The position numbers were made by a program, and so were the translations under genes. This document shows positions 7,978 to 16,911 of a DNA stretch of 35,681 bases, in pieces. The DNA comes from Actinomycetota bacterium (GTDB lineage: Bacteria > Actinomycetota > Acidimicrobiia > Acidimicrobiales > UBA8592): contig CACFFD010000015.1 of assembly GCA_902565595.1 (NCBI GenBank), positions 1-35,681 of the forward strand. Reading direction: 5' to 3'. A model generated the notes under the pieces. That model saw only the letters and a list, made by a program, of their open reading frames with translations. It had not been told where the DNA came from and did not search any database. Position 1 is the stretch's first letter; every line of letters begins with the position of its first letter.

Positions 7978-8745
7978 ATGGGAATGCTGGAAAACAAGCG
8001 CTTGTTAATAACTGGTATTCTCACTGACTCAAGTCTTGCTTTTGGTGTAGCGCAATTAGCTTTATCGGAAGGTGCTGAAGTAGTTGTAACTGGAGCAGGT
8101 AGAGGACTAAGACTGACCGAAAGAACTGCGAGGAAACTTGATGGCGATGTAGAAGTAATGGAATTCGATGTGACAGACCCCAATCATGTCTCGCAAATAC
8201 AAAATTCTTTATCGGACAAGTGGGGAAACGTTGACGGAGCACTTCATGCGATAGGCTTCATGCCTGAAATTGGCCTCGGAGAGGACTTCCTTGCAGGCCA
8301 ATGGGAGGATCTTTCCTTAGGTTTCGAAATTTCCGCTTATTCCCTAAAAACCGTTGCCGAGACTGTATGCCCGCTTATGCCAGATGGAGGATCGATAGTT
8401 GGACTTGATTTTGATGCTAGCTTCGCATGGCCAGCGTACAACTGGATGGGGGTGGCAAAAGCTGCTCTCGAGTCAGCTTCCAGATATTTAGCTCGTACTT
8501 TGGGCCCAGACAACGTTCGTGTCAATCTCGTTGCTGCAGGGCCGATACGAACTATGGCTGCAAAGTCCATACCGGGGTTTAAAGAATTTGAGGATGCGTG
8601 GGGTTCCCGCGCCCCGCTAGGTTGGGATGTGAATGACAGATCTGGGGTTGCCAAAGCATGCGTTGCTCTTCTCTCAGACTGGTTTCCTCAGACCACTGGG
8701 GAAATCATCCATGTCGATGGCGGGTACCACGCTATCGGGGCTTAA
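7978..8745 (+). CDS. fabI: Enoyl-[acyl-carrier-protein] reductase (NADH), InhA type
   Basis: Catalyses the last reduction of each fatty-acid elongation cycle, enoyl-ACP to acyl-ACP with NADH. The 255-aa protein follows mycobacterial InhA closely: ITGILTDSSLAFGVAQLA at the nucleotide-binding N-terminus, HAIGFMPEIGLG near 90-101, GGSIVGLDFDASFAWPAYNWMGVAK with catalytic Y154 and K161, then RVNLVAAGPIRTMAAKSI and LLSDWFPQTTGEIIHVDGG. The ATG has an AAGGGG ribosome site five bases upstream. It stands alone on plus, divergent from the F420 reductase gene and converging on the CBS gene with nine bases between. No mabA/fabG partner precedes it, unlike the mycobacterial mabA-inhA pair. Confidence 0.95.
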   Translation: MGMLENKRLLITGILTDSSLAFGVAQLALSEGAEVVVTGAGRGLRLTERTARKLDGDVEVMEFDVTDPNHVSQIQNSLSDKWGNVDGALHAIGFMPEIGLGEDFLAGQWEDLSLGFEISAYSLKTVAETVCPLMPDGGSIVGLDFDASFAWPAYNWMGVAKAALESASRYLARTLGPDNVRVNLVAAGPIRTMAAKSIPGFKEFEDAWGSRAPLGWDVNDRSGVAKACVALLSDWFPQTTGEIIHVDGGYHAIGA

Positions 8746-8754
8746 TATCGGTCA

Positions 8755-9822
8755 TCAATTTTGAAATAGGCCGCCAACGGCATTGTCAAGTTTGTCGGTT
8801 TCGTCGATGATGTCCCCAACAATCGATTCCAGAACATCTTCCAATGTCACTATCCCTATATATTCAGACTTTTTGCCGACAACGGCAAAGTGGATCTGCC
8901 GCTCTCGCATCAATCGTAGAAGTTCATCCAAATACAGATCTGATGAGATAAATAGCAGCTCACGAACAATATTATCCTTCCCCGTTTCCATCCTGTTCAC
9001 TTTTTCCGAGTACAAAAGATCTTTAACATGCAAGAACCCAACTACTTGCCCATCGTCGATTACTGGGAACCTGCTGTGTCCGCTCGCTGCTGCAAGTAGG
9101 GCCATTTGTTCATATCCTTGCCCTTGTTCCACATAATCGACCAGCTTCCATGGAACCATGACAGAAGAAACAGGCTGGTCGTGGAATTGTAGAACGCTTG
9201 TCAGTAGGTTGTGACGATCTTGGTCCATCTGCCCACTTCGTTTTGCCTGTTCAAACAGGTTCTGCATACCCTGCGAAGTGTAAGCCACTCCAATCTCAGC
9301 GACTTGCTTGATCCCAAAGGGCCTAAGCAATAACGCTGCTGTTTGATTTAGGAACCAAATAACTGGCTTAAATGTAAAAACGAAAGCACGGTGTGTTGCT
9401 GCTAGTTGGCAAACAATTTTTTCCGGATCAGTAAGAGCGAAATTTTTCGGAACCATTTCTCCTAATACCATGTGAAGAAACACAACAAAGAATATTGCTA
9501 TCCCAAAAGCAATCCAATGCGCAACTGCAGAGGGAATCTCAAAGACACCATCAAACATTTTTTCCAAGATTGATGCAAAAGCTGGTTCAGCGACCAAACC
9601 AAGCCCAAGTGATGTGACGGTGATACCAAGTTGAGCTCCGGAGATAGCTAGAGGTAAATCTTTCATAAGGCCTATGCCAAATTTTGCTGACTTGTTGTTT
9701 TCTTTCGCTAACTGCTCCATTCTCGTATGTCGAGCTCCAATAAGAGCGAATTCAATAGCTACGAAAAACCCGTTCAAAAAAATTAGGAGTAACGTCAGCA
9801 GGATTGCTAGAGCCACCGTCAT
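8755..9822 (-). CDS. CNNM/CBS-domain membrane protein (HlyC/CorC family, short form)
   Basis: A 355-aa protein with an N-terminal CNNM (DUF21) transmembrane domain (about 1-175), including the typical NGFFVAIEFALIGARHTRM start, LPLAISGAQLGITVTSLGLG and GEMVPKNFALTDPEKI. A pair of CBS domains follows (about 200-330: SVMVPWKLVDYVEQ, HSRFPVIDDGQVVGFLHVKDLL, HFAVVGKKSEYIGIVTLEDVLE). It lacks the C-terminal CorC/HlyC domain present in its upstream neighbour. The family is linked to Mg2+/Co2+ transport or its regulation; the ion is not evident from sequence. It starts four bases after the stop of the longer paralogue, so the two are probably one transcript and may work as a pair. Confidence 0.9.
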   Translation of the reverse strand: MTVALAILLTLLLIFLNGFFVAIEFALIGARHTRMEQLAKENNKSAKFGIGLMKDLPLAISGAQLGITVTSLGLGLVAEPAFASILEKMFDGVFEIPSAVAHWIAFGIAIFFVVFLHMVLGEMVPKNFALTDPEKIVCQLAATHRAFVFTFKPVIWFLNQTAALLLRPFGIKQVAEIGVAYTSQGMQNLFEQAKRSGQMDQDRHNLLTSVLQFHDQPVSSVMVPWKLVDYVEQGQGYEQMALLAAASGHSRFPVIDDGQVVGFLHVKDLLYSEKVNRMETGKDNIVRELLFISSDLYLDELLRLMRERQIHFAVVGKKSEYIGIVTLEDVLESIVGDIIDETDKLDNAVGGLFQN

Positions 9823-9826
9823 AACT

Positions 9827-11122
9827 TCACTGCTTTCTCCGCGATGGCTTCTCGCCGAACAACATATTAGCGATAGGTTCCGTTAACCTGAGTCGAGCTA
9901 TCCGAAGGTTATCCATCTCTAGAATTTCGATTTTCCACCGTCGATAACGGAACATCTCGCCTGGTGAAGGTATCCGCTGAAGTTTTTCTAACGCAAATCC
10001 AGCTATCGTCTCATATCGGCCATCTTGAATTTCAAAACCGCACAGATCGGCTACTTCATGGGGATGAAGGCTTCCACTTACAGTAAACACTCCTGCGCGT
10101 TCTTCTAACCCGTTTTCAACAACATCATCATATTCATCCTCTATTTCACCGACGATTTCTTCCAAAAGGTCCTCGATTGAAACTATCCCTTCTGTCCCCC
10201 CGTATTCGTCGACTACCACAGCTAAGGGAATCCTTTGCCTCCGCATATCAGTCATGACCGAAAGTAAATCCCTAGTTTCTGGGATCGCCAAGATATCTCC
10301 CATGACTGTTTCGACGGGCTGCCTATTTCTCTTTTCTGGTTCTATAAGCAGGGCTGATTTTACATGCGCTATTCCAATAACACTGTCTAGGTCAGTATCT
10401 ACAACTGGAAATCTTGACAAGCCAGTTGATTCACTAAGTTGAACCAAATCAGTGATAGTCGCCCCACGTGACAAAGAATGAATAGCGAGCCTGGGAACCA
10501 TCACCTCATTTGCGCTTTTTCGAGCAAAACGCAGAGATTTTGTTAGTAAATCGACTTCGTGGAAAGCAAGAGTGCCCTCCTCTCCTGACGTTCGAATCAA
10601 AGAACTGAGATCTTCTAGATTGGGAACCCGCTCGAGTTCCTGAGCAGGCTCTACACCTAGTCGGCGGGTTAACCAGTTAGAGGTTGCGTCAGAGAGCGCG
10701 ATTACCGGCTTTGCGGCAAAACTATACATTTGGAAAGGTCCCGCTAAGGTCTTTGCAGTGAGATTGGTTTTTGCAATAGCTATGTTCTTTGGAACTAGCT
10801 CCCCCAAAATCATTGCTGCGAAAGTTGCCAAAACAATCGCTAAGGCAAGCGACACGCTCTCTTTTGCACCTTCACCAACAATCTTTTGAACCGGGCTATA
10901 AAGCATTGAGGCTATTGTTGGCTTTGCTATAAAACCAATAAGTACTGCAGTTATAGTTATTCCAAGTTGCGCACCTGTTAGTTGAAAGGACAACTCTTTC
11001 AGAACTTTCAATAAGGTTTTAGAGCGACGATTACCCTCCCGAGCTTCTGATTCTACGCGAGCACGGTCTGCTGCGAGAAAAGCAAACTCTGCAGCAACAA
11101 AGAAGGCCGTGGCAAGTATCAA
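9827..11122 (-). CDS. CNNM/CBS/CorC-domain membrane protein (HlyC/CorC family, long form)
   Basis: Long-form paralogue of the downstream gene: CNNM transmembrane domain (about 1-165, with QLTGAQLGITITAVLIG and GELVPKNIAIAKT), two CBS domains (about 190-310, with GLSRFPVVDTDLDSVIGIAH and DEYGGTEGIVSIEDLLEEIV), and a C-terminal CorC/HlyC domain (about 330-410, VFTVSGSLHPHEVADLCGF ... YETIAGFALEKLQRIPSPG). The 5' end is unclear. The only standard in-frame start is the TTG at 11122, which shortens the first membrane segment. The frame stays open upstream to about 11116-11186, and there an AAGGGAG sits seven bases before an ATA codon (11158), giving IDTTWGLIAVGILILATAFFVAAEF, a better match to the paralogue. 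No ATG, GTG or TTG is available at that point. Confidence 0.88.
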   Translation of the reverse strand: MILATAFFVAAEFAFLAADRARVESEAREGNRRSKTLLKVLKELSFQLTGAQLGITITAVLIGFIAKPTIASMLYSPVQKIVGEGAKESVSLALAIVLATFAAMILGELVPKNIAIAKTNLTAKTLAGPFQMYSFAAKPVIALSDATSNWLTRRLGVEPAQELERVPNLEDLSSLIRTSGEEGTLAFHEVDLLTKSLRFARKSANEVMVPRLAIHSLSRGATITDLVQLSESTGLSRFPVVDTDLDSVIGIAHVKSALLIEPEKRNRQPVETVMGDILAIPETRDLLSVMTDMRRQRIPLAVVVDEYGGTEGIVSIEDLLEEIVGEIEDEYDDVVENGLEERAGVFTVSGSLHPHEVADLCGFEIQDGRYETIAGFALEKLQRIPSPGEMFRYRRWKIEILEMDNLRIARLRLTEPIANMLFGEKPSRRKQ

Positions 11123-11425
11123 AATCCCTACGGCGATGAGCCCCCATGTAGTATCTATAACTTCGCTCCCTTGATGATGATACCCATCAATACTGGTGGA
11201 GAAGTAACAGGTTTAACTCTTCTGTATGACATTAGTAATTCCATAGTAATTGAAGTAGACCCTACTCACACTTCGAGAGAAGAGTTCTTGTAAAGCCCTG
11301 AGGGATATAGTGGGCTGTGTTCATCTTCGAATATAGATTGCGGGAAAACTTTGAAGCATTCCTTCTCTAAAGAGAAACAACCGGTTGACCCAGATCTCCA
11401 CCACGATACTTTCCAGAAGGCTGGA
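11123..11425. other. Divergent intergenic region between CBS protein and ABC exporter
   Basis: About 300 bases with no complete gene. The left third includes the likely 5' extension of the CBS protein and its AAGGGAG ribosome-like site (11166-11172, minus). The right part (11351-11425) is in frame with the ABC exporter from a TTG at 11351 but lies before the better-supported GTG start. I looked for -35/-10 pairs for both directions and found none convincing. I see no RNA gene or repeat. Confidence 0.5.
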
Positions 11426-13237
11426 GTGGCTTTGCGATATCAACCTCCGAAAAATGGTGTCCACCCGAACAAAGAACTGGGATGGATGCGAAGATTGCTT
11501 CCGATAGCAAAATCGCACAAAAAGTCTCTATACATAGGCTTGATCACTGGCGTTATAGCTCTGGTTCTCAACGTAGCTGTGCCTGCAATGGCTCGAAACG
11601 CAATTGATGCTGCACTGGAAGCAGATCGTGAGAGCTTAACGACTTGGGCGATTGTTCTCATTTCAGTAGGGGTAGGAAGATTTATTTTCGGTTCCTTATA
11701 CCGGTATTCTCTTTTTCAACTGGCGTGGGGAGTGGAAACAGATCTTCGGACCTTACTGTACTCTCACCTAACGAAATTAAGCTTCTCCTATTTTGATAGA
11801 ACCCAGTCTGGAGAAGTTATCTCGAGAGCGAATAGCGACATACGTTCAATCCAAGTCCTACTTGCCTTTGGGCCTCTAATTGGAATGACGATCATCTCTT
11901 TTGTTCTTGCCTTTGGATACATGATGACTTTGCATGTACCACTGACACTTGTTTCCCTTATCACTCTCCCAGGAGTTTATTTCTTTGGGCAGAAACTTCG
12001 AAGAGTTGTTTTCCCTTTGACATGGGTTAGCCAGGCAAGGCTAGCGGAATTAGCTACTATCGTTGACGAAAACGTCAATGGGATTCGAGTTGTGAAATCA
12101 TTTGCGGCGGAGAAACATCAAGTCGGCCTTCTTCAACGTGCTGCAGAACACATCAAGTGGGTCAACGTAGAAGCTATCCGTGCTCGCGCTAAATATAATC
12201 CGGTCATTGAGTCCCTTCCTAGAGTTGGTATGGCATTAGTGCTTCTTTATGGTGGCCACCTAGCTATCGAAGGAAGTGTCTCCATAGGAACCTTGTTCGC
12301 CTTTAATGCCTACGTGATCATGCTCCAAGCGCCATTTAGAATGTTCGGTTTTCTCTTACTTCAGACACAACGCGCATCTGCTTCCGCTCAACGTATTTTT
12401 GAAGTAATCGACGAAGAACCGACTGTCGTCAACTCGGAAAATGCCACTCACTTAGTTGACGTTCAAGGTTCAATTGTTTTCGAGGACGTCTATTTCACTT
12501 ACCCAAGCAAAAGGGAACCGTGTGAAGATACAGAATCTAGAGAAACTGACGAAGTCCTTTCTGGTTTCAATCTAACTATTTCACCGGGTGAAACAGTGGC
12601 GATAGTTGGAAGGACTGGATCAGGGAAATCGACCATAGGTCGCCTTTTAAACCGCTTCTACGATCCGACCTCTGGGAAGATACTTGTAGATGGCAAGGAC
12701 ATCAGAGATGTAACTTTAGATTCTCTCCGCCACCAAATAGGAATCGTCTTTGACGAACCTTTTCTTTTCTCTTCGTCAATAGCCGAAAATATAGCCTACA
12801 GCGATCCGGATGCCTCTTTGGAGGAGATCTCATCGGCAGCAGAAGCCTCTGAAGCTTCGGATTTCATCCAAGAGCTTTCTGAAGGGTATGGCACTGTGGT
12901 CGGCGAACGAGGGTACACGCTTTCTGGAGGTCAACGGCAGCGCATCTCCTTGGCGAGAACATTACTAGAGAAAACGCCGATCCTTGTTCTGGATGATGCT
13001 ACAAGCGCTATCGATGTGGAGATAGAAGCAAAGATCCATGATGCTCTAACCAGACATCTCTCTGGCAGGACAACAATTTTAATCGCTCAGCGAGTATCGA
13101 CCATATCATTGGCAGATCGTGTAGTTCTTGTAGAAGATGGGGTTGTCGTTGCAGACGGTACCCATAGTGACCTCATGGCAAATGATCATAGGTATGTTTC
13201 TATTCTTGCTGAAGCAGAGAAAAAGCAGAAGGAATGA
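11426..13237 (+). CDS. ABC exporter half-transporter with degenerate ATPase site
   Basis: Type IV ABC exporter subunit, about 603 aa, with an N-terminal six-helix membrane domain and a C-terminal ATPase. From the GTG at 11426: Walker A GRTGSGKST at about 395-403, signature LSGGQRQRIS at about 499, Walker B ILVLDDATS. The catalytic Glu is Asp (D524), the Q-loop Gln is Asp (VFDEPFLF, D443), and the switch His is Gln (ILIAQRVST, Q555). These changes mark the non-hydrolysing site of heterodimeric exporters. The frame is open from a TTG at 11351, but that has no good ribosome site, whereas the GTG has AGAAGG five bases upstream. The second subunit follows after 64 bases. The substrate is unknown; lipid or drug export would be family-typical. 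Confidence 0.92.
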   Translation: MALRYQPPKNGVHPNKELGWMRRLLPIAKSHKKSLYIGLITGVIALVLNVAVPAMARNAIDAALEADRESLTTWAIVLISVGVGRFIFGSLYRYSLFQLAWGVETDLRTLLYSHLTKLSFSYFDRTQSGEVISRANSDIRSIQVLLAFGPLIGMTIISFVLAFGYMMTLHVPLTLVSLITLPGVYFFGQKLRRVVFPLTWVSQARLAELATIVDENVNGIRVVKSFAAEKHQVGLLQRAAEHIKWVNVEAIRARAKYNPVIESLPRVGMALVLLYGGHLAIEGSVSIGTLFAFNAYVIMLQAPFRMFGFLLLQTQRASASAQRIFEVIDEEPTVVNSENATHLVDVQGSIVFEDVYFTYPSKREPCEDTESRETDEVLSGFNLTISPGETVAIVGRTGSGKSTIGRLLNRFYDPTSGKILVDGKDIRDVTLDSLRHQIGIVFDEPFLFSSSIAENIAYSDPDASLEEISSAAEASEASDFIQELSEGYGTVVGERGYTLSGGQRQRISLARTLLEKTPILVLDDATSAIDVEIEAKIHDALTRHLSGRTTILIAQRVSTISLADRVVLVEDGVVVADGTHSDLMANDHRYVSILAEAEKKQKE

Positions 13238-13301
13238 GGGGTGCAAGTATGAATAGTAACCGCCGTTCTTTCACTAACGCCTCTATAGATTCGAGTCTGG
13301 T

Positions 13302-15209
13302 ATGAGTTTCGGACCTCCGATAGGCTTTGGTGGAGCTAACTCTGTAACTTCTTCTCGTGATGCAGGCTTACCGTACGCAGGAGTTCCGGGACATCTCCAA
13401 GAAAGCGTGAATAAAGTTCTAGAATCTGAGCCCGACCACCCAGACCCCGAAGTGACATTTAAGCACCAAATAAAGGACCAAGGCCTCTTTACACTTAGAA
13501 ATTTTCTTGCGCCTCATAAATGGAAGCTCATTGGCGCCCTGCTTCTGGTAATCGTTGAAAGCATTCTCTTGCAAGCAGGGCCCCTGCTAACGAAATTTGG
13601 GATCGATGAAGGTGTTGTAGATGGAAACAAGGGTGTTCTTGTAGCGGTCGCATGCGCATACCTTGGAAGTATCTCTCTTCACGCATTAAGCGCCTGGTAC
13701 CGAATACGGTACACAGGAGCCTTGGGAGAAGCGTTAATGAAAAAATTGCGCATTCGGGTTTTCAGTCACCTTCAACGTCAATCCCTTGATTTCTATACAA
13801 ATGAGAAGGCCGGCGTTTTAATGACAAGGATGACAAGTGACATCGAAGCATTGTCCCAATTGTTTCAAGAGGGACTGGTGAACTTTGCCGTACAGGCTTT
13901 AACAGTTGTTGTTATCACAATTGTGTTAATTATTATCAACCCAGGGCTCGCCCTCATCACTCTCCTTCTCGTTATCCCAATAACGCTTGTGCTTAGTGAA
14001 TGGTTCCGACGTAAATCTGAATACGCCTATAGAAGAGTCAGGAATCGGATTGCGGACGTACTCGCAGACCTGCAGGAAAGTCTCGCAGGTATAAGAGTAA
14101 TCACCGCCCATAATCGTCGCCGACACAACGTTATTAGGCACACAAACATTGTTGGCGAACATAAAGATGCGAATCTTGAAGCTGTAAAAGCAGCGTGCGT
14201 ATACACTCCAGGAACCGAAGCCATCGCCATCATCGGTAGGGCACTAGTTTTGCTTATTGGTGGCCGGATGGTCCTTAACGGAAGTCTCAAAATTGGGGAA
14301 CTTACTGCATTTCTTCTGTATTTAGGAGCTTTTTTCGCTCCGATTCAAACACTAACCCAGCTATACAACGGCTATCAGCAAGGCCAAGCCGCTACTGCAA
14401 AATTAAGGGAATTACTAGCTACAAAACCAAGCGTTACTGAGCGTCAGGGCGCTAGCCCGATTCCTCTCATAAGTGGGAAAATCCAGTTGAACAATGTTTC
14501 TTTCAGCTATATTTCTGGAACACAAGTCTTATATGACGTGAACTTGGATGTATGCGCAGGAGAAACATTAGCCATCGTTGGGCCAACTGGCGGGGGAAAG
14601 TCAACTGTTGCCAAGCTCGTGAGCCGTTTTTATGACCCTGATCAGGGAAAGATAACCATTGATGGCCACGACATACGAGATGTGACCTTGAGCTCCTTAC
14701 GCTCCCAACTTGGAGTTGTCCCTCAAGAGCCATTTCTTTTTGCCGGAACTATTCGGGACAATATTGCTTTCGCTAAGCCAGAAGCATCAGATGAAGACGT
14801 CTGGGATGCGATAGATTCCACTGGCCTAACTCCTCTCGTGTCTTCTATGAAAGATGGCATAGATACCATAATCCATGAACGAGGCTCATCACTGAGCGCT
14901 GGAGAACGTCAACTTGTTGCCTTAGCCCGCGCCTTTCTCTCCCAACCTAGAGTTCTGATACTCGATGAAGCTACATCAAATCTTGATTTGCAATCTGAAC
15001 ACACTGTCGAGGCAGCCCTCGATTCGCTTCTAGATGGACGCACCGCCATTATCGTCGCTCACCGTCTCGCTACGGTCATGCGCGCAGATCGAATTGCCGT
15101 CATTGATGGAGGGAGAATTACCGAATTAGGAAGCCACAGTGAACTTATAGAAAAGGAAGGGAAATACGCTGCCATGTACGAGGCTTGGAAGACAGCGGTG
15201 GACCAATAG
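13302..15209 (+). CDS. ABC exporter half-transporter, catalytic partner
   Basis: A 635-aa ABC exporter subunit and partner of the preceding gene. The first 65 or so residues are a soluble tail rich in Gly and Pro, followed by the six-helix domain (about 70-365) and the ATPase domain. It keeps the residues its partner has lost: Walker A GPTGGGKST (427-435), Q475 in VVPQEPFLF, Walker B LILDEATS with catalytic E556, and H587 in IVAHRLAT. Its signature reads LSAGERQLVAL instead of LSGGQ. That fits a heterodimer in which the degenerate site is built from the partner's Walker motifs plus this altered signature. The stop is four bases from the next ABC gene. Confidence 0.93.
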   Translation: MSFGPPIGFGGANSVTSSRDAGLPYAGVPGHLQESVNKVLESEPDHPDPEVTFKHQIKDQGLFTLRNFLAPHKWKLIGALLLVIVESILLQAGPLLTKFGIDEGVVDGNKGVLVAVACAYLGSISLHALSAWYRIRYTGALGEALMKKLRIRVFSHLQRQSLDFYTNEKAGVLMTRMTSDIEALSQLFQEGLVNFAVQALTVVVITIVLIIINPGLALITLLLVIPITLVLSEWFRRKSEYAYRRVRNRIADVLADLQESLAGIRVITAHNRRRHNVIRHTNIVGEHKDANLEAVKAACVYTPGTEAIAIIGRALVLLIGGRMVLNGSLKIGELTAFLLYLGAFFAPIQTLTQLYNGYQQGQAATAKLRELLATKPSVTERQGASPIPLISGKIQLNNVSFSYISGTQVLYDVNLDVCAGETLAIVGPTGGGKSTVAKLVSRFYDPDQGKITIDGHDIRDVTLSSLRSQLGVVPQEPFLFAGTIRDNIAFAKPEASDEDVWDAIDSTGLTPLVSSMKDGIDTIIHERGSSLSAGERQLVALARAFLSQPRVLILDEATSNLDLQSEHTVEAALDSLLDGRTAIIVAHRLATVMRADRIAVIDGGRITELGSHSELIEKEGKYAAMYEAWKTAVDQ

Positions 15210-15213
15210 AAAT

Positions 15214-15999
15214 ATGAAAAAAGTAGCTTTTTCACTCGATAACGTCTCTCTTGAACGTGATGGGAAATACATCCTGCAGGATCTTACTTTTACGGTCCAT
15301 GACGAAGAAAGGTGGGTTATCTTTGGGCCGAATGGCTCAGGAAAAACTTCCTTGCTACGAATAGCTAGTTTTTATTTACATCCAAGCAGTGGGAACGTGG
15401 AAGTCCTAGGGCACCAACTAGGTAAAACCGATATTCGGAAGATGCGTCATCTTGTCGGTTTTACGAGTCAGGGTTTTGCTGATCTTCTCCGTCCGAATCT
15501 TACCGCCCAGGAAGTTGTAATGACGGCAAAACATGGTGCCCTTGAGCCATGGTGGCATGATTACACCGAGAAAGACAGAGCAAAAGCACAGTTAGAGTTG
15601 GAACGGATTGGGATAGGAGCACTCTCTCTTCAGGCTTTTGGGACTCTGTCCTCTGGGGAGCGTCAACGCGTTTTAATTGCTCGAAGTATGATGGGTGATC
15701 CTGGTTTGGTTCTCCTTGATGAACCTGCTGCTGGCCTAGATTTGCCGGCTCGTGAGAATCTACTCGAAGGCTTAGCGTTGGTTTCTCAAGATCCCTCAGC
15801 CCCTCCCATCGTCCTTGTCACTCACCATGTTGAGGAGATCCCTGTTGGTTTCACCCATGTCCTTTTTCTTCGCGAAGGGTCTATTGTCGCCGCTGGGGAA
15901 ATTCAAGAGATCTTAAATGATCAAAATCTTTCGAATACTTTTGAAATGCAGTTGAAACTTCATAAATCCGGTAGGCGATGGAGCGCTACAGCTACTTAA
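15214..15999 (+). CDS. Stand-alone ABC transporter ATP-binding protein
   Basis: A 261-aa ATPase with Walker A FGPNGSGKTSLL (about 38-49), signature LSSGERQRVLIARS (near 144), Walker B LVLLDEPAAGLD and switch His in LVTHHVEEIP. The HHVEEIP and final AAGEIQEIL resemble the YlmA/ModF-like ATPases annotated near metal or molybdate uptake genes, but no permease or binding protein is beside it. It starts four bases after the heterodimeric exporter and is probably in the same transcript. It may serve a permease encoded elsewhere or act as a non-transport ABC protein. The function is not assigned. Confidence 0.85.
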   Translation: MKKVAFSLDNVSLERDGKYILQDLTFTVHDEERWVIFGPNGSGKTSLLRIASFYLHPSSGNVEVLGHQLGKTDIRKMRHLVGFTSQGFADLLRPNLTAQEVVMTAKHGALEPWWHDYTEKDRAKAQLELERIGIGALSLQAFGTLSSGERQRVLIARSMMGDPGLVLLDEPAAGLDLPARENLLEGLALVSQDPSAPPIVLVTHHVEEIPVGFTHVLFLREGSIVAAGEIQEILNDQNLSNTFEMQLKLHKSGRRWSATAT

Positions 16000-16004
16000 T
16001 GGCC

Positions 16005-16655
16005 CTAAATTGAATCCGGCTGGATCGCTACCAAAATCCCACTCTTGACAGATATTTTTCCAACATCTTCACTGAGTTCGTTGCTCAATCCGCGCGTGGA
16101 TCCTGGAGGAAGAGTAGCTTCTGCTAGCTCCCACCGAAACCCTTGCAAAGAAACGCTATCTGCTATTCCGCCCATTGCGAAAACCGATACCGTAGCTCCG
16201 TTCTTACGGTAGATGTTTGCCTCGCCGCTGGTAAAGGTGAAGTATGCTCTCCCAATTAGGGCATGGCAAGAATCTAGAAAAGGAGCTGCGGAAGCTAAGG
16301 AAGCGATAATACCGTAGAGTTGGTCCACTCTTCCAGAGTTAGATCCTATTACAAACAACCGGCTCGACACTCCCCTTGCATAATCAAGCGCTAGCTCAAA
16401 ATCTGACTTGTCTTTATCACTAGGAAATTCTCTAACTTCGATCTCCTGCTTATATGCCCACTCGAGACCGCTGGTTGATATTGAGTCAAGATCCCCAATG
16501 AGTAAATCTGGTTTGAGTTGCATGCTACGGGCATGATCCAAGCCTGAATCTACCGCTATCAGAGTCGAAGAGGTTGGGATATATTCGATAGCTTTTACAT
16601 CAGGGGCAGGACCTCCGCATATCAGAACAACGGGATGTTGAAGGTCTTCTGTCAT
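16005..16655 (-). CDS. Thiamine pyrophosphokinase family protein
   Basis: A 216-aa protein of the thiamine pyrophosphokinase fold, which in bacteria transfers pyrophosphate from ATP to thiamine. Visible signatures are LIAVDSGLDHA (about 32-42), the acidic DLLIGDLDSIS (50-60), FPSDKDKSDFELALDYA (about 78-94) and GSNSGRVDQLYGIIASL, where families usually show GRLDH; His is Gln here. The C-terminal half (VSVFAMGGIADSVSLQGFRWEL) matches the thiamine-binding domain. It converges with the ABC ATPase with five bases between, and lies downstream of the small membrane protein and the DHA2 exporter on the same strand. The substrate assignment is by family. Confidence 0.8.
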   Translation of the reverse strand: MTEDLQHPVVLICGGPAPDVKAIEYIPTSSTLIAVDSGLDHARSMQLKPDLLIGDLDSISTSGLEWAYKQEIEVREFPSDKDKSDFELALDYARGVSSRLFVIGSNSGRVDQLYGIIASLASAAPFLDSCHALIGRAYFTFTSGEANIYRKNGATVSVFAMGGIADSVSLQGFRWELAEATLPPGSTRGLSNELSEDVGKISVKSGILVAIQPDSI

Positions 16656-16704
16656 GACGCCCTTTCACAACAGTTTAGAGTTGCATGTGGGTACTGTATC
16701 GTCT

Positions 16705-16911
16705 TTATCTGCGACCGCCCTTCCCCCGATTGAAGATTTTTCCTGCGAACAGGACCGCGACGAGACCTCCTATACAACCAGCGGTTGTCGAAATAGAGGC
16801 TGAGAAGCCAATGGCAGCAAAAAGTAAAGCACCAACAATGAATCCTCCTATAGCTGACAATGGGACGATTAAGCACCCTATTCTTTTGGGCTCTTCGAAA
16901 AAGTCATCCAT
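16705..16911 (-). CDS. Small two-TM membrane protein overlapping the exporter gene
   Basis: A 68-aa protein not recognised by name. An acidic start (MDDFFEEPKRIG) is followed by two hydrophobic, glycine-rich segments, about 13-36 (LIVPLSAIGGFIVGALLFAA) and 42-60 (TTAGCIGGLVAVLFAGKIF), and a basic tail NRGKGGRR. The ATG overlaps the end of the DHA2 exporter gene by 8 bases, which favours translational coupling. Two-TM hairpin of this type could be a holding or accessory subunit for the exporter, but that is a guess. A competing frame at 16652-16876 has no such hydrophobic pattern and looks like a shadow. Confidence 0.65.
   Translation of the reverse strand: MDDFFEEPKRIGCLIVPLSAIGGFIVGALLFAAIGFSASISTTAGCIGGLVAVLFAGKIFNRGKGGRR

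Noticed and set aside
16652-16876. 74-aa minus frame overlapping the small membrane protein
   Set aside because: Basic and Cys/Arg-rich without membrane pattern; the 68-aa frame with coupled start is better.
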